Positions 10,059 to 18,834 of a stretch of 51,366 bases of DNA are shown in pieces. Source of the stretch: an uncultured beta proteobacterium (GTDB lineage: Bacteria > Pseudomonadota > Gammaproteobacteria > Burkholderiales > SG8-39); the NCBI GenBank assembly GCA_902826155.1, contig CADEDU010000032.1, positions 1-51,366 on the forward strand. Reading direction: 5' to 3'. The stretch's first letter is position 1. Each line of letters starts with the position of its first letter. The position numbers were made by a program, and so were the translations under genes. The notes beneath the pieces are model-generated. The model had not been told where the DNA came from, did not search any database, and worked only from the letters and a program-made list of their open reading frames with translations.

Positions 10059-11063
10059 ATGGCTCACGACCATCACCACAGCCCGATCGACATCCACGCG
10101 CATTTCTACCCTGAGGGATATCTGCGCGTCATTCGCGACGAGGGCGGGCCGCTTGGTGCGGAAGCGAAGATGGTCGAGGGCAAAGGCCCGATGATCAAGG
10201 CGGGCGAGATCGTCACCCAGCCGCTGGAAGCCCGGTTCACCGATCTGGATGCGCGCATCGCCTCGATGGACGATCAGGGCGTGCACGTGCATCTGCTATC
10301 GCTGTCTTTGCCGATGGTGGAGTGGGCCGATCGCGACGTGGGCCAGAAACTCGCGGCGGCCACCAACGATGCGCTCGCCGACGCCCATCAGCGCTTTCCG
10401 AAGCGGCTGTTCGGTTTGTGCACCCTTCCCTGGCACGCGCCTGACCTCGCGGTACGCGAACTGGAACGCGCAGCGAAGCTGCCCGGCGTTCGCGGTGTGT
10501 ACTGCGCGACCAAGGTCCGCGATCTCGACCTCTCGCACGAGTCGCTGCTGCCGATCTTCGAGCGTATCGATGCGCTGCGGCTGCCGCTATTCCTGCATCC
10601 GGTCGGGGTGATCGGACACGAACGGCTGACCAAGTACTACCTGCACAACCTGCTGGGCAACCCGTTCGAGACGGCCATTGCCGCGGCGCACCTGATCTTC
10701 GGGGGTGTGCTCGACCGGTTTCCGAATCTCACCGTTTGCCTGCCTCACGCCGGCGGCGCGTTTCCCTATCTGGTGTGGCGTCTGCAGCGCGGCTACGACA
10801 AGCGCGCCGACCTCAAGCATGTGAAGCACGGCCCGAAGGACTACCTGCGTCGCTTCTACTACGACACCGTCGGCTATGCCGATGAAGCGCACGACTACCT
10901 GGTCAAGCTGGTCGGGGCCGACCGCGTGATGATGGGGAGCGATTTCTGCTTTCCGATCGCCTATGAGCGGCCGGTGCAGATCGTCACCGACAACCCGGGC
11001 TGGACCGCGGAACAGAAGGCGCTGATCGTCGAGGGCAACGCGCGTCGCCTGTTGGGATTGTAG
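10059..11063 (+). CDS. Amidohydrolase, ACMSD-like
   Basis: The 334-residue protein belongs to the amidohydrolase-2 family, which includes 2-amino-3-carboxymuconate-6-semialdehyde decarboxylase (ACMSD). The metal-binding HxH is at His13/His15 (DIHAHFYP). Further ligands are the His of LHPVG and LPHAGG and the Asp of GSDFCFP near the C-terminus. The segment GNPFETAIAAAHL is typical of ACMSD-like enzymes. The substrate could be another hydroxymuconate-type acid. A good GAAGGAG site precedes the ATG. The N-terminus has an extra His-rich patch (DHHH). Nothing else of the kynurenine pathway is visible nearby. Confidence 0.9.
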   Translation: MAHDHHHSPIDIHAHFYPEGYLRVIRDEGGPLGAEAKMVEGKGPMIKAGEIVTQPLEARFTDLDARIASMDDQGVHVHLLSLSLPMVEWADRDVGQKLAAATNDALADAHQRFPKRLFGLCTLPWHAPDLAVRELERAAKLPGVRGVYCATKVRDLDLSHESLLPIFERIDALRLPLFLHPVGVIGHERLTKYYLHNLLGNPFETAIAAAHLIFGGVLDRFPNLTVCLPHAGGAFPYLVWRLQRGYDKRADLKHVKHGPKDYLRRFYYDTVGYADEAHDYLVKLVGADRVMMGSDFCFPIAYERPVQIVTDNPGWTAEQKALIVEGNARRLLGL

Positions 11064-11112
11064 GCATCGGACCGCGCGGCGCGCTCATCGCTCGCGCCGG
11101 CGGGTAGAACGC

Positions 11113-13254
11113 TTATCCCGCAGCCGCACGTATCTCGACTTCGCGCAGCGCGTACTGCACGCGCTCGACCGCCCAGTCGATCTGCGCCGCTTCGATCGTG
11201 AGCGGCGGCGCGAAGCGCACGACCGTGCCGTGCGTATCCTTGCTCAGCACGCCATGGCGCTGGAGCGATTCGCACACGTCCCGCGCATTTGCTCGAGCCG
11301 CGTCGACTTCGAGCCCGATCAGCAGGCCACGCCCGCGGACGTCCGTAACCAGCGGGCTGCGAATTGCACGCAGCTTCTCGATGAAGTACTGCCCCAGTTC
11401 TGCACTGCGCTCCACCAGGTGATCGCGCTCCAGGATGTCGAGCGTCTTGAGGGCGACGGCTGCGGCAAGCGGATTGCCGCCGAACGTGCTGCCGTGATCG
11501 CCGGGGCGAAACGCGCTCATCACCTCGCGTCGTGCCACAAACGCGGACACCGGCAGCAGGCCACCGCCAAGCGCCTTGCCCAGGATCAGGCCATCCGGTG
11601 CGACATCGTCGTGCCAGGCCGCGAACAGCTTGCCGGTGCGTCCCAAGCCGGTCTGCACCTCGTCGCAGATCAAGAGCACGTTGTGGCTGCGGCAAATCTC
11701 CGCACAGCGCACGAGGTAGCCCGCGGGCGGAACGATGATCCCGCCTTCGCCCTGGATCGGCTCGACGAGGAATGCAGCGGTGTTCGGGCCGATTGCGGAT
11801 TCGAGCGCGGCGGCATCGCCGTAGGGAATCTGCCTGATGCCTGGCGGGAACGGCCCGAAGTCCTCGCGGTACTGCGGTTCGGACGAAAGCGCCGTGATCG
11901 CGATCGAGCGACCGTGAAAGTTGCCGGCGCAGGCGATGATCTCAGCGCGGTCGGGCGCCACCCCTTTGACCCGATAGGCCCACTTGCGCGCTGCTTTGAG
12001 CGCTGCCTCCACCGCCTCGAGCCCGGTGTTGGCCGGGATGACCTGGTCGAGCCGCGTGAGGTGCGCCAGCCGCTCGAGCAGCGCGGGCAGCTTGTCGTTT
12101 CGATACGCGCGTGAGGTCAGCGCCAATGTCTGCGCCTGCGCGGTGAGTGTTCGCACCAATTCCGGATGCGAATGGCCCAGGCTGACCGCGGAGTAGCCGC
12201 CCAGCATGTCCAGATAGCGATGGTGCGCGTCGTCCCAGACATACGAGCCCGCGCCGCGAGTGAGCACGATCGGGAAGGGTTCGTAGATGGGCGCGGCAAA
12301 CTGCTGCTCGATCTCGGCGAACGATGGTTCGTGTGCGGTGCGCGGCGAGGTGACGCCGGCTTCAACGATGTCCATGACCAGCGCGGCGGTGCGGCCGTTT
12401 TCGTCGCGATGGGGATCGAACTCGACCACTTCGAGCGCCAGCGGACGCGCCAGCGCTGCCACTTCACGCACGACCTCGATGAGCTCGCGCGCGACGATTC
12501 CGCCTGGTTCGCGATGGCCGGTCCCGGGAGCATCGGTCGGATCGATGGCGTCGACGTCGATGCTCAGGCCATAGCCGCTGGTTCCGCTGCTCACGATCTC
12601 GAACGCCTCGTTCATCACGGTTCGCAATCCGCGTTCGAGCACTTCACTCATCATGTAGATGCGCACCCCCAGCCGCGCCAGTCGCCAGTGCTCGGCGGAC
12701 TCGAAGCTGCGCACGCCTATGAGGCAAATGTGCTTGGGTGAGATGCGCGCATTCGGCTCGCGCAGCAAGGTGAGCTCATGAGGCCCGTCACCCAGCAGGC
12801 ACGCGAGCGGCATGCCATGGACCGCACCGCTCTCCGAATCGGCAGGAGTGTGGCTGTCCATGTGCGCGTCGATCCAGATCAGCCCTATCGGGCCGTTTGC
12901 CGCGTTTGCGAGACTCACTCCGCTCCAGGTGCCGATCGCGCACGAATGGTCACCGCCGATGACCACCGGCAGATCGCCGGCGCGCACGTGTTTGTAGACA
13001 TGGCTCGCCAGTTCGGCATTGAAATCGCCGATTGCCGTCAGCAGATCAGCACGAGCGCCAGGCTGCGGCGCGAGAATCGATTCCCACGCGGCCTTCGTAT
13101 CACGGGCACGCAGGCGTTCCACCAGGTTGGCCGCGGCAAGAGTGCGCGGACCATCGGCACAGCCGGGGCTCTTAGCACCCAGGCTGCTCGCGGCGCCGAC
13201 CAGGACCACGCGGCCCGTCGCGGTGGGCCTCAATCCGATGCTCATGTCATTCAT
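11113..13254 (-). CDS. Arginase-ornithine aminotransferase fusion protein
   Basis: One 713-residue reading frame joins two consecutive enzymes of arginine breakdown. Residues 1 to about 300 are arginase-like: GGDHS (100-104), DAHMD (129-133) and SIDVDAIDP (231-239) supply the Mn ligands, with Glu in EVVEFDP near 278. From about 310 onward it is an ornithine-oxoacid aminotransferase of class III: Asp531 in ICDEVQTG binds the PLP ring nitrogen and Lys560 in LGKALGGG is the Schiff-base lysine. The predicted overall reaction is arginine to urea plus glutamate semialdehyde. The ATG at 13254 has a GAGG site; the frame opens further upstream but lacks one. A sigma-54-type promoter sits 36-51 bp upstream. 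Confidence 0.93.
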   Translation of the reverse strand: MNDMSIGLRPTATGRVVLVGAASSLGAKSPGCADGPRTLAAANLVERLRARDTKAAWESILAPQPGARADLLTAIGDFNAELASHVYKHVRAGDLPVVIGGDHSCAIGTWSGVSLANAANGPIGLIWIDAHMDSHTPADSESGAVHGMPLACLLGDGPHELTLLREPNARISPKHICLIGVRSFESAEHWRLARLGVRIYMMSEVLERGLRTVMNEAFEIVSSGTSGYGLSIDVDAIDPTDAPGTGHREPGGIVARELIEVVREVAALARPLALEVVEFDPHRDENGRTAALVMDIVEAGVTSPRTAHEPSFAEIEQQFAAPIYEPFPIVLTRGAGSYVWDDAHHRYLDMLGGYSAVSLGHSHPELVRTLTAQAQTLALTSRAYRNDKLPALLERLAHLTRLDQVIPANTGLEAVEAALKAARKWAYRVKGVAPDRAEIIACAGNFHGRSIAITALSSEPQYREDFGPFPPGIRQIPYGDAAALESAIGPNTAAFLVEPIQGEGGIIVPPAGYLVRCAEICRSHNVLLICDEVQTGLGRTGKLFAAWHDDVAPDGLILGKALGGGLLPVSAFVARREVMSAFRPGDHGSTFGGNPLAAAVALKTLDILERDHLVERSAELGQYFIEKLRAIRSPLVTDVRGRGLLIGLEVDAARANARDVCESLQRHGVLSKDTHGTVVRFAPPLTIEAAQIDWAVERVQYALREVEIRAAAG

Positions 13255-13289
13255 GTCGCACCTCAATGGCAAGCGTTGTGCGGATCGAC

Positions 13290-13305
13290 GGCAATGGTGG
13301 TGCCG
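13290..13305 (-). promoter_or_regulatory. Candidate sigma-54 (-24/-12) promoter of the arginase-aminotransferase gene
   Basis: On the minus strand GGCAC, 5 nt, then TTGC gives CGGCACCACCATTGC. Both invariant dinucleotides (GG and GC) are present with the obligatory 10-bp spacing. The predicted start near 13279 leaves a leader of about 25 nt. Sigma-54 control of arginine catabolism is well known, for example the rocDEF genes of Bacillus. Confidence 0.65.
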
Positions 13306-13384
13306 ACCCAAGCTGAAATGAGTAACGCGAAGCGAGTATCAAGTTCAGACTCGGATGCGTCCGACTCGTTCGACCGAGGTCGCC

Positions 13385-13404
13385 CGGGTGGAGCGGATCA
13401 CCCG
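13385..13404. promoter_or_regulatory. Inverted repeat CGGGTG-N8-CACCCG, possible activator site
   Basis: A perfect 6-bp inverted repeat lies 80-115 bp upstream of the predicted sigma-54 promoter, the usual distance for an enhancer-binding protein. Only position and symmetry support it. Confidence 0.25.
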
Positions 13405-13539
13405 ATATGAGGGCGTTCGTGGCGCACGCAAGCGGTGTGGCGGCACTCGAAGCTTTTGGCGCCGCGCCGAAATCAGCTCGCCGGCTGCGGGATTTGTGCT
13501 TGATACGGCGCACGGGACCCCTGAGCCGAGGCGACGAAT

Positions 13540-13794
13540 CTAGGTGCCCGCGACTTTGCCGACGAACCACCAGCGGCGCGTGGAAGCGAAGGTGCGGCCT
13601 CGCTTGCGCTCACTGGTCCCGACCGGACGCTGCGCGCCATCTCCCGCCGCGTGCTTGTGCTCGATGATCCCCTCCCAGGATTGGGTACGAATCGCATGCT
13701 CGAGCGCTTCGACCTCATCGGCGTTCGCAGGCGGTTCGCCGCTGAGAAAGCGGGCGAGCAAGGTATTCGGCGATGGGCGGACGTCGGTCGACAT
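13540..13794 (-). CDS. Possible small hypothetical protein (84 residues)
   Basis: Starting at the ATG at 13794 the product is a hydrophilic 84-residue protein. Its N-terminal half is acidic and helix-like and contains Glu-Ala-Leu-Glu stretches; its C-terminal third is basic (ERKRGR, then STRRWW). The composition is more protein-like than the neighbouring open frames. There is no good ribosome binding site, no recognised domain and no signal peptide. It may be spurious. Confidence 0.35.
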   Translation of the reverse strand: MSTDVRPSPNTLLARFLSGEPPANADEVEALEHAIRTQSWEGIIEHKHAAGDGAQRPVGTSERKRGRTFASTRRWWFVGKVAGT

Positions 13795-14097
13795 GGCCTT
13801 GGGGGAAGGACGAGAGCTGGCGTGGATACCGGTGCGGTGCACGATGCAACACGCGCGCCTGAATGCGTCCGGCGACCAGCCGCGTAGTGCAGTGTTGCCG
13901 ATAACGCGTAACCGTCGCCACAGGCGCACGTGAAATGGTCCATCGCACGGATGAACATCTCGTGTACTCGGTACGCTATCCGTGCCAAACCGCACGCAGC
14001 GCTAGAATCCGCGCCTTCGTCGCATCGCTGCTGCGCTGCATCCCTACAACGAGAATGTCCGATCGGCTGATGGCGTACCGATCGAGGCCCAGACCAG

Positions 14098-15090
14098 ATG
14101 AAACTTGGAACGCTGAAAAACGGCACGCGCGACGGCGCGCTTTGTGTGGTCTCGCGCAATCTGTCCAAGGCGATCCTCGCCTACGATGTCGCGCCCACGC
14201 TGCAGGCAGCACTCGACGACTGGACCTACCACGCACCGCAGCTCGAGGAGCTTTACGCGCAACTCAATCGCGAACCCGGTCCGAAGGCTTTCGAGGTCGA
14301 TTTCGCCCAGTTCCACGCGCCGCTGCCGCGCGCCTACCAGTGGGCCGATGCTTCGGCCTACCTCAATCACGTCGAACTGGTGCGCAAATCGCGGGGCGCA
14401 GAGATGCCAAAGTCGTTCAATACCGATCCACTGATGTATCAGGGTGGATCGGATTGCTTTCTGGGCCCGCGCGATCCGATCGTCGTTGGCTCCGAGGAGT
14501 GGGGCATCGATCTGGAGGGCGAGGTCGCGGTGATCACCGACGATGTTCCGATGGCCACGAAATCCGACAAGGCCACCGACCATATTCTCCTGGTCATGCT
14601 GGTCAACGACGTCAGCCTGCGCAACCTGATCCCAGCGGAGCTGGCCAAGGGATTTGGCTTCCTTCACGGCAAGACCTGGACGTCGTTCTCGCCGGTAGCG
14701 GTGACGCCCGAGGAACTGGGCGAGGCGTGGGATGGGCGCAAGCTGCACGGCGCCCTCCAGGTACACGTGAACGACGAGTTACTCGGCGCACCCGACGCCG
14801 GCGCGGACATGACGTTCCACTTTCCGCGGCTGATCGCGCACGCTGTGAAGACCCGGCCGCTTGGCGCAGGCACCATCATCGGATCGGGCACGATTTCGAA
14901 CCGCAATGGCTCTGCCGGATCGGCATGCATCGCCGAGCGTCGAGCCATCGAAACGATCAAGGACAAAGAGCCCTCGACGCCCTTCCTCAAATTCGGCGAC
15001 CGCGTTCGGATCGATATGCTCGATGCCAACGGCAAGAGCATCTTCGGCGCGATCGATCAGACCGTAACGCACCTAGCCGGTTCTACTTGA
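14098..15090 (+). CDS. Fumarylacetoacetate hydrolase family protein
   Basis: The 330-residue protein has the FAH fold, whose members hydrolyse or decarboxylate beta-diketo and oxo acids from aromatic breakdown using Mg. Metal-binding carboxylates are expected in the DLEGEVAV motif near residue 140 and in an Asp of VNDVSLR. A conserved GTI-GSGTISN segment near 260-268 closes the active site. The N-terminal domain matches the fumarylacetoacetase-like subgroup that lacks the long SH3-like domain. It converges with the DUF218 gene, 6 bp away. The substrate is unknown; aromatic amino-acid or homogentisate-type catabolism fits the catabolic genes nearby. Confidence 0.9.
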   Translation: MKLGTLKNGTRDGALCVVSRNLSKAILAYDVAPTLQAALDDWTYHAPQLEELYAQLNREPGPKAFEVDFAQFHAPLPRAYQWADASAYLNHVELVRKSRGAEMPKSFNTDPLMYQGGSDCFLGPRDPIVVGSEEWGIDLEGEVAVITDDVPMATKSDKATDHILLVMLVNDVSLRNLIPAELAKGFGFLHGKTWTSFSPVAVTPEELGEAWDGRKLHGALQVHVNDELLGAPDAGADMTFHFPRLIAHAVKTRPLGAGTIIGSGTISNRNGSAGSACIAERRAIETIKDKEPSTPFLKFGDRVRIDMLDANGKSIFGAIDQTVTHLAGST

Positions 15091-15096
15091 CCAGCG

Positions 15097-15879
15097 TTAC
15101 TGGATCAGCCGGTGCGGCAGCACCAATGCCAAGGCGGAACTGACCGCTTCGGCCGCGTTGGCCACCAGTTCGTAGCATGCGAAATGGGCCGCTTCGATCG
15201 CACGCATCGATGGAACCCAATCGCGCCACGACAGCTCGATCGGCGTGCGCAGGCCAGTAGGAGCCGCGATTACCGAGAAGCCGGCGCGCTCAAATTCGGC
15301 GCTGAATCGCTTGATGTCGAACACGTGCCCGACCAGCGCGATTCGCTCGATTCCGTGCGGCCGCAGGATCTGCGCTGCGAACAACGCGTTCTCGCGCGTG
15401 TTCTTCGAACGGGGCTCGAGCCATTTCGGGACGACGCCGAACTCCTCGACTAGTGCGGCCCGCATGACCTCGGCTTCGACCTTGCCCTTGGCTTCGATCC
15501 CGCCACTGACCAGCACCGGCAAGCCAGTTCGCTTGGCCAGGGCTGCTCCATATCGAACACGCTCCAACGTCAACGCGCTCAACGAGATGCCGCCATATTC
15601 GGGCGCGTTCTCGCGCAGGCCTCCAGCAGGGATGACGATCGCCTTGGCCTGCACCGGTTGGTCCGGCTGGAATGGTGCCGGGGCAGCGAGCATCTCCGTC
15701 AGGGTGTAGGCGACGATCGGCAATGACATCGCCAGCAAGGCCGACAGGCTAAGCGCCGTGAGCACATGGCCGAACGGCCTGCGGCGCGCGACGAATGTGC
15801 CAATCAATCCGAGGAGGATGAGACCGACCGGCGGAAGTACCAGCGCCTTGATCAGGCCTTTGATCAGAAGATAGTCCAC
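15097..15879 (-). CDS. DUF218/YdcF-SanA-ElyC family membrane protein
   Basis: The 260-residue protein begins with two predicted transmembrane helices (about residues 8-28 and 36-57). The DUF218 domain follows, with the motif AIVIPAGG near 85, VSGG near 125 and the conserved SKNTRENA segment near 160. Family members such as ElyC and SanA act in envelope maintenance or lipid-carrier-linked polymer assembly; the chemistry is unresolved. It converges with the FAH gene and lies 117 bp downstream of the lytic transglycosylase gene on the same strand, so the two envelope genes could share a transcript. Confidence 0.85.
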   Translation of the reverse strand: MDYLLIKGLIKALVLPPVGLILLGLIGTFVARRRPFGHVLTALSLSALLAMSLPIVAYTLTEMLAAPAPFQPDQPVQAKAIVIPAGGLRENAPEYGGISLSALTLERVRYGAALAKRTGLPVLVSGGIEAKGKVEAEVMRAALVEEFGVVPKWLEPRSKNTRENALFAAQILRPHGIERIALVGHVFDIKRFSAEFERAGFSVIAAPTGLRTPIELSWRDWVPSMRAIEAAHFACYELVANAAEAVSSALALVLPHRLIQ

Positions 15880-15996
15880 GACACCGCGGGGCGCGCTCGG
15901 ATGGCGATTCGGGCGCGCAGCTTACCTCGCCGGCCGACGGTGGTGCCGCACTTGCCGCACGCGGCGCCGCGCGTGACCCCAAGTCAATCGAAGTGG

Positions 15997-16941
15997 TTAC
16001 ATGCCGATCCGGATCGGCCCCTTCACGACCGACGAGGGCGGCACAAGGCGCGGGTCGAACGGATGAATCGCGGCGTCGAAGTAGCGCTGGATCCGCCTGA
16101 CGTAGTCTTGCGTTTCCAGGAACGGCGGCACACCGCGGTATTTGTCCACCGCACCTTCACCTGCGTTGTAGGCTGCCGTGGCCAGTTCGACGCGCCCCTC
16201 GTAGTAAGAAAGCAGCCAGCGAAGGTAGGCAAGTCCGCCGATGACGTTGTCGCGCGGATCGTGGGGATCCTTCACGTTGAAGCGACGCGCGGTGTCGGGA
16301 ATGAGCTGCATCAGCCCGCGCGCATCCTTGGGGGAGATGGCCTGTGGATCGAAGTTGGATTCGGCGGCCACTATCGCCAGCGCAAGCCGCGGATTGATGC
16401 CGGCGAGCTTGGCCAGATCACGCACGAGCTCTGCGTGCTTGCGCTTGTCGGGCGACAGGTAGCTGAACGGGTCGGCGGACTCGGCCGGGATCTCTGCTCT
16501 GGGCGCCGGCGGCATCATCGCGACGATCGCCAAGGGTGGCTCCGGCATGCTCGCCCGCATACAAGGTGGAAGCCGGTGTGATTCGCCGGAAATTCGCTCC
16601 ATCATTCTTGCCGCGTGCGCATGTCCGGCCGAAGCGGCCATAGCAAACAGGCCGCGCGCCAAATCGTCGTCGCGCTCGATGCCTCGGCCATTCGCATGCA
16701 TCCAGCCCAACGCATACTGCGCCTCGGCGCTGCCGGCGCGTGCCGCCACGCAGTAGAGGTTGTACGCGGCGGGCAGATCACGCGGGACACCCTCGCCGTG
16801 TTCGAGCGCGAGCGCCATGCGCGCAATTCGGTCGGGTGTGTACAGTGATTGAGCCGTATCACCGTTTGCGGATTGCACGGCTCCTGCCGCAATCAACAGG
16901 ACTGCTGTAACGCCCGTTCGCCAAATGTTCTTGGTTCGCAT
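15997..16941 (-). CDS. Lytic transglycosylase with Sel1 repeats
   Basis: This 314-residue exported enzyme probably cleaves peptidoglycan between MurNAc and GlcNAc. A signal peptide covers about residues 1-27. Residues 35-115 contain two Sel1-like helical repeats (the AYNLYCVAARAGSAEAQYALG type). The SLT domain follows, with catalytic Glu194 in AAESNFDP, the GLMQL motif at 209-213 and AYNAGE at 257-262. A Sel1 scaffold fused to an SLT domain suggests recruitment to a partner complex. No clear ribosome binding site precedes the ATG. A 14-bp perfect palindrome lies 31-44 bp upstream. Confidence 0.92.
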   Translation of the reverse strand: MRTKNIWRTGVTAVLLIAAGAVQSANGDTAQSLYTPDRIARMALALEHGEGVPRDLPAAYNLYCVAARAGSAEAQYALGWMHANGRGIERDDDLARGLFAMAASAGHAHAARMMERISGESHRLPPCMRASMPEPPLAIVAMMPPAPRAEIPAESADPFSYLSPDKRKHAELVRDLAKLAGINPRLALAIVAAESNFDPQAISPKDARGLMQLIPDTARRFNVKDPHDPRDNVIGGLAYLRWLLSYYEGRVELATAAYNAGEGAVDKYRGVPPFLETQDYVRRIQRYFDAAIHPFDPRLVPPSSVVKGPIRIGM

Positions 16942-16971
16942 CGTTGCGATTATTTTTCAACGAAAGTCTGT

Positions 16972-16985
16972 GAAGTCGCGACTTC
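16972..16985. promoter_or_regulatory. Perfect 14-bp palindrome upstream of the lytic transglycosylase gene
   Basis: GAAGTCGCGACTTC is exactly self-complementary and sits 31 bp before the start codon at 16941. It overlaps a weak -35-like element (TTCACA on the minus strand). The size and place suit a dimeric repressor operator; the regulator is unknown. Confidence 0.4.
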
Positions 16986-17165
16986 GTCGAGCACGGCGCC
17001 GCTCGACAGAGGCGCGCGCCCTCATCCACGCGCGCCGGTATTAGGGAGCAAGAAGTCTGCTCAGTACGGTGCGATTGTCGTGAAAATTCTTGTCACATCG
17101 AGCACATGCTTTGCGCTGGCGGACGCGCTAAGCACAGCGCAGTGTTCTGTATGTCGGTCAGGCTG

Positions 17166-18446
17166 TCACAGGCGCCAGACCGTGTAGCCCCGTTCGCGAA
17201 GTGCGGCGATATCGGCGGTAGCCTTTACATCGGCATAGATCCCGCCGCGAATCATTTTTGCCCCCATCTCGTCGAGGCTGCGCGCCTTGAACTGCTTATG
17301 CGAAACCGCAGCGACGATGGCGTGAGCGGGAGGAAGTTCGTCCCAGGATTTCAGTGTCACACCGTATTCATGCTGCGCCTCCTTCGGTTCAGCCAGGGGG
17401 TCATGCACATGAACCATGGCGCCGTAGGATTCGAGTTCACGAATCACGTCGATGACTCGTGAGTTGCGCAGATCGGGGCAATCCTCCTTGAAAGTCAGAC
17501 CGAGCACGGTGATGTTGGCTCCCTTCACCGGAAAGCCGGCTTGAATCATGAGCTTCACGGTCTGCTCAGCAACGTATTTGCCCATGCCGTCATTGATGCG
17601 CCGACCCGCGAGAATCACTTGCGGGTGATAGCCGAGCATGTCGGACTTGTACGTCAGGTAATAGGGATCGACGCCGATGCAGTGTCCGCCGACCAAGCCG
17701 GGGCGGAACGGCAGGAAGTTCCACTTGGTACCTGCGGCCTGCAGTACTTCGAGTGTGTCGATGCCGATGCGATGAAAGATGAGCGACAGCTCGTTCATCA
17801 GCGCGATGTTCAAGTCGCGCTGCGTGTTTTCGATGACCTTGGCCGCCTCGGCGACCTTGATGCTCGATGCACGATAGACGCCCGCGATGATGACACTTCC
17901 GTAGACCTCGGCGACCTTGTCGAGCGTTGCCGGCGTATCGCCGGAAACGACTTTCGTAATGCGGGTAAGGGTGTGCTCTTTGTCGCCGGGATTGATCCGC
18001 TCTGGCGAATACCCGACATTGAAGTCCTGCTTCCAACGCATACCTGAGTGCTTCTCGATGACCGGGATGCACACTTCTTCAGTAGCGCCGGGATAGACCG
18101 TCGACTCGAACACGACGACCGCGCCGCGCTTCAGATTGCGGCCGACTGACCCACTCGCCCCAAGCAGTGGTTTGAAATCCGGCTGATGTGCATCATCGAC
18201 TGGCGTGGGCACAGCAACAACGATGAAGTCCGCTTCTTTGAGCGCCGCCTCGTCGGTGGTCACGAACAGTTTCGAGGCTGCCTTGAGTTGCTCGCCACTG
18301 ACTTCTCCAGTCGGATCGACGTGGCGTCTGTAGGCCTCGATCTTTTCCTGGGATAGGTCTAGCCCGATGGTCCGGAACTTCTTGCCGAACTCGACCGCCA
18401 ACGGCAGTCCGACGTAACCCAGGCCCACCACAGCAACGATAGTCAT
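17166..18446 (-). CDS. Nucleotide sugar dehydrogenase, TviB/WecC type
   Basis: This 426-residue enzyme oxidises C6 of a UDP-HexNAc-type sugar to the uronic acid in two NAD-dependent steps. The Rossmann motif GLGYVG is at 8-13. The catalytic Cys256 is in GGHCIGVDPYYL, a motif typical of UDP-GlcNAc/GalNAc/ManNAc dehydrogenases. The middle and C-terminal UDP-binding domains are complete. The ATG at 18446 has a GGAGA site; the frame extends 31 codons upstream without support. It is 388 bp downstream of the sugar transferase on the same strand and probably supplies a uronic acid for this polysaccharide. It differs from the second dehydrogenase at 41863. Confidence 0.92.
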   Translation of the reverse strand: MTIVAVVGLGYVGLPLAVEFGKKFRTIGLDLSQEKIEAYRRHVDPTGEVSGEQLKAASKLFVTTDEAALKEADFIVVAVPTPVDDAHQPDFKPLLGASGSVGRNLKRGAVVVFESTVYPGATEEVCIPVIEKHSGMRWKQDFNVGYSPERINPGDKEHTLTRITKVVSGDTPATLDKVAEVYGSVIIAGVYRASSIKVAEAAKVIENTQRDLNIALMNELSLIFHRIGIDTLEVLQAAGTKWNFLPFRPGLVGGHCIGVDPYYLTYKSDMLGYHPQVILAGRRINDGMGKYVAEQTVKLMIQAGFPVKGANITVLGLTFKEDCPDLRNSRVIDVIRELESYGAMVHVHDPLAEPKEAQHEYGVTLKSWDELPPAHAIVAAVSHKQFKARSLDEMGAKMIRGGIYADVKATADIAALRERGYTVWRL

Positions 18447-18834
18447 CCTGCGTTCTCCATTCGCGGCCCGAGCCGGGCCCATTGATTCGAAATCGATCCT
18501 TGAGCGCCCCACCATAAACGACGCTGCAAGAAGTCCCATTGATTGGTTGTAGCCGCCCCTCAGCTATCACCTGCAAGCAGCCATTCGGTGTCCCAGCCGC
18601 ACGCTCGCGACGAGCGCGCTCCTGCATGGCGGGCTGGGAGTGGAAGGCGATCTTGCGACGGTCGCACGATTTCCGCATCGCACGCGGATCTGGCGCGGCG
18701 GGAACCGTTGTCATCACGACAGTAGCATGAGCAATGCCGCGTCACTACGGCGGGTGCGGGGTTAGGGAGAACTTCGCCCGCCCGGCAAGGATCCTTTGCC
18801 AGTGGCGGCCCGCGGGCCCAGCGACCGTCCGCGG
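18447..18834. other. Intergenic region with several inverted repeats
   Basis: No convincing gene is seen in these 388 bp. The hairpin GTCCGC/GCGGAC (18827-18843) overlaps the stop codon of the sugar transferase. A perfect 12-bp palindrome (18807-18818) and an imperfect one around GGATCC (18783-18799) follow, without U-tracts. A GC-rich hairpin GGCCCG-N3-CGGGCC (18465-18479) lies 20-35 nt before the dehydrogenase start. Together they could weaken readthrough or set mRNA ends. Confidence 0.5.

Larger units (their letters stand above)
13255..14097. other. Long intergenic region between divergent genes
   Basis: These 843 bp separate the arginase-aminotransferase fusion from the hydrolase-family gene at 14098. 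They hold the sigma-54 promoter candidate, an inverted repeat, one weakly supported small reading frame (13540-13794) and a TAGAAT -10-like hexamer at about 14004 upstream of the plus-strand gene. Several overlapping open frames on both strands look like high-GC shadows. No RNA gene was recognised. Confidence 0.5.
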
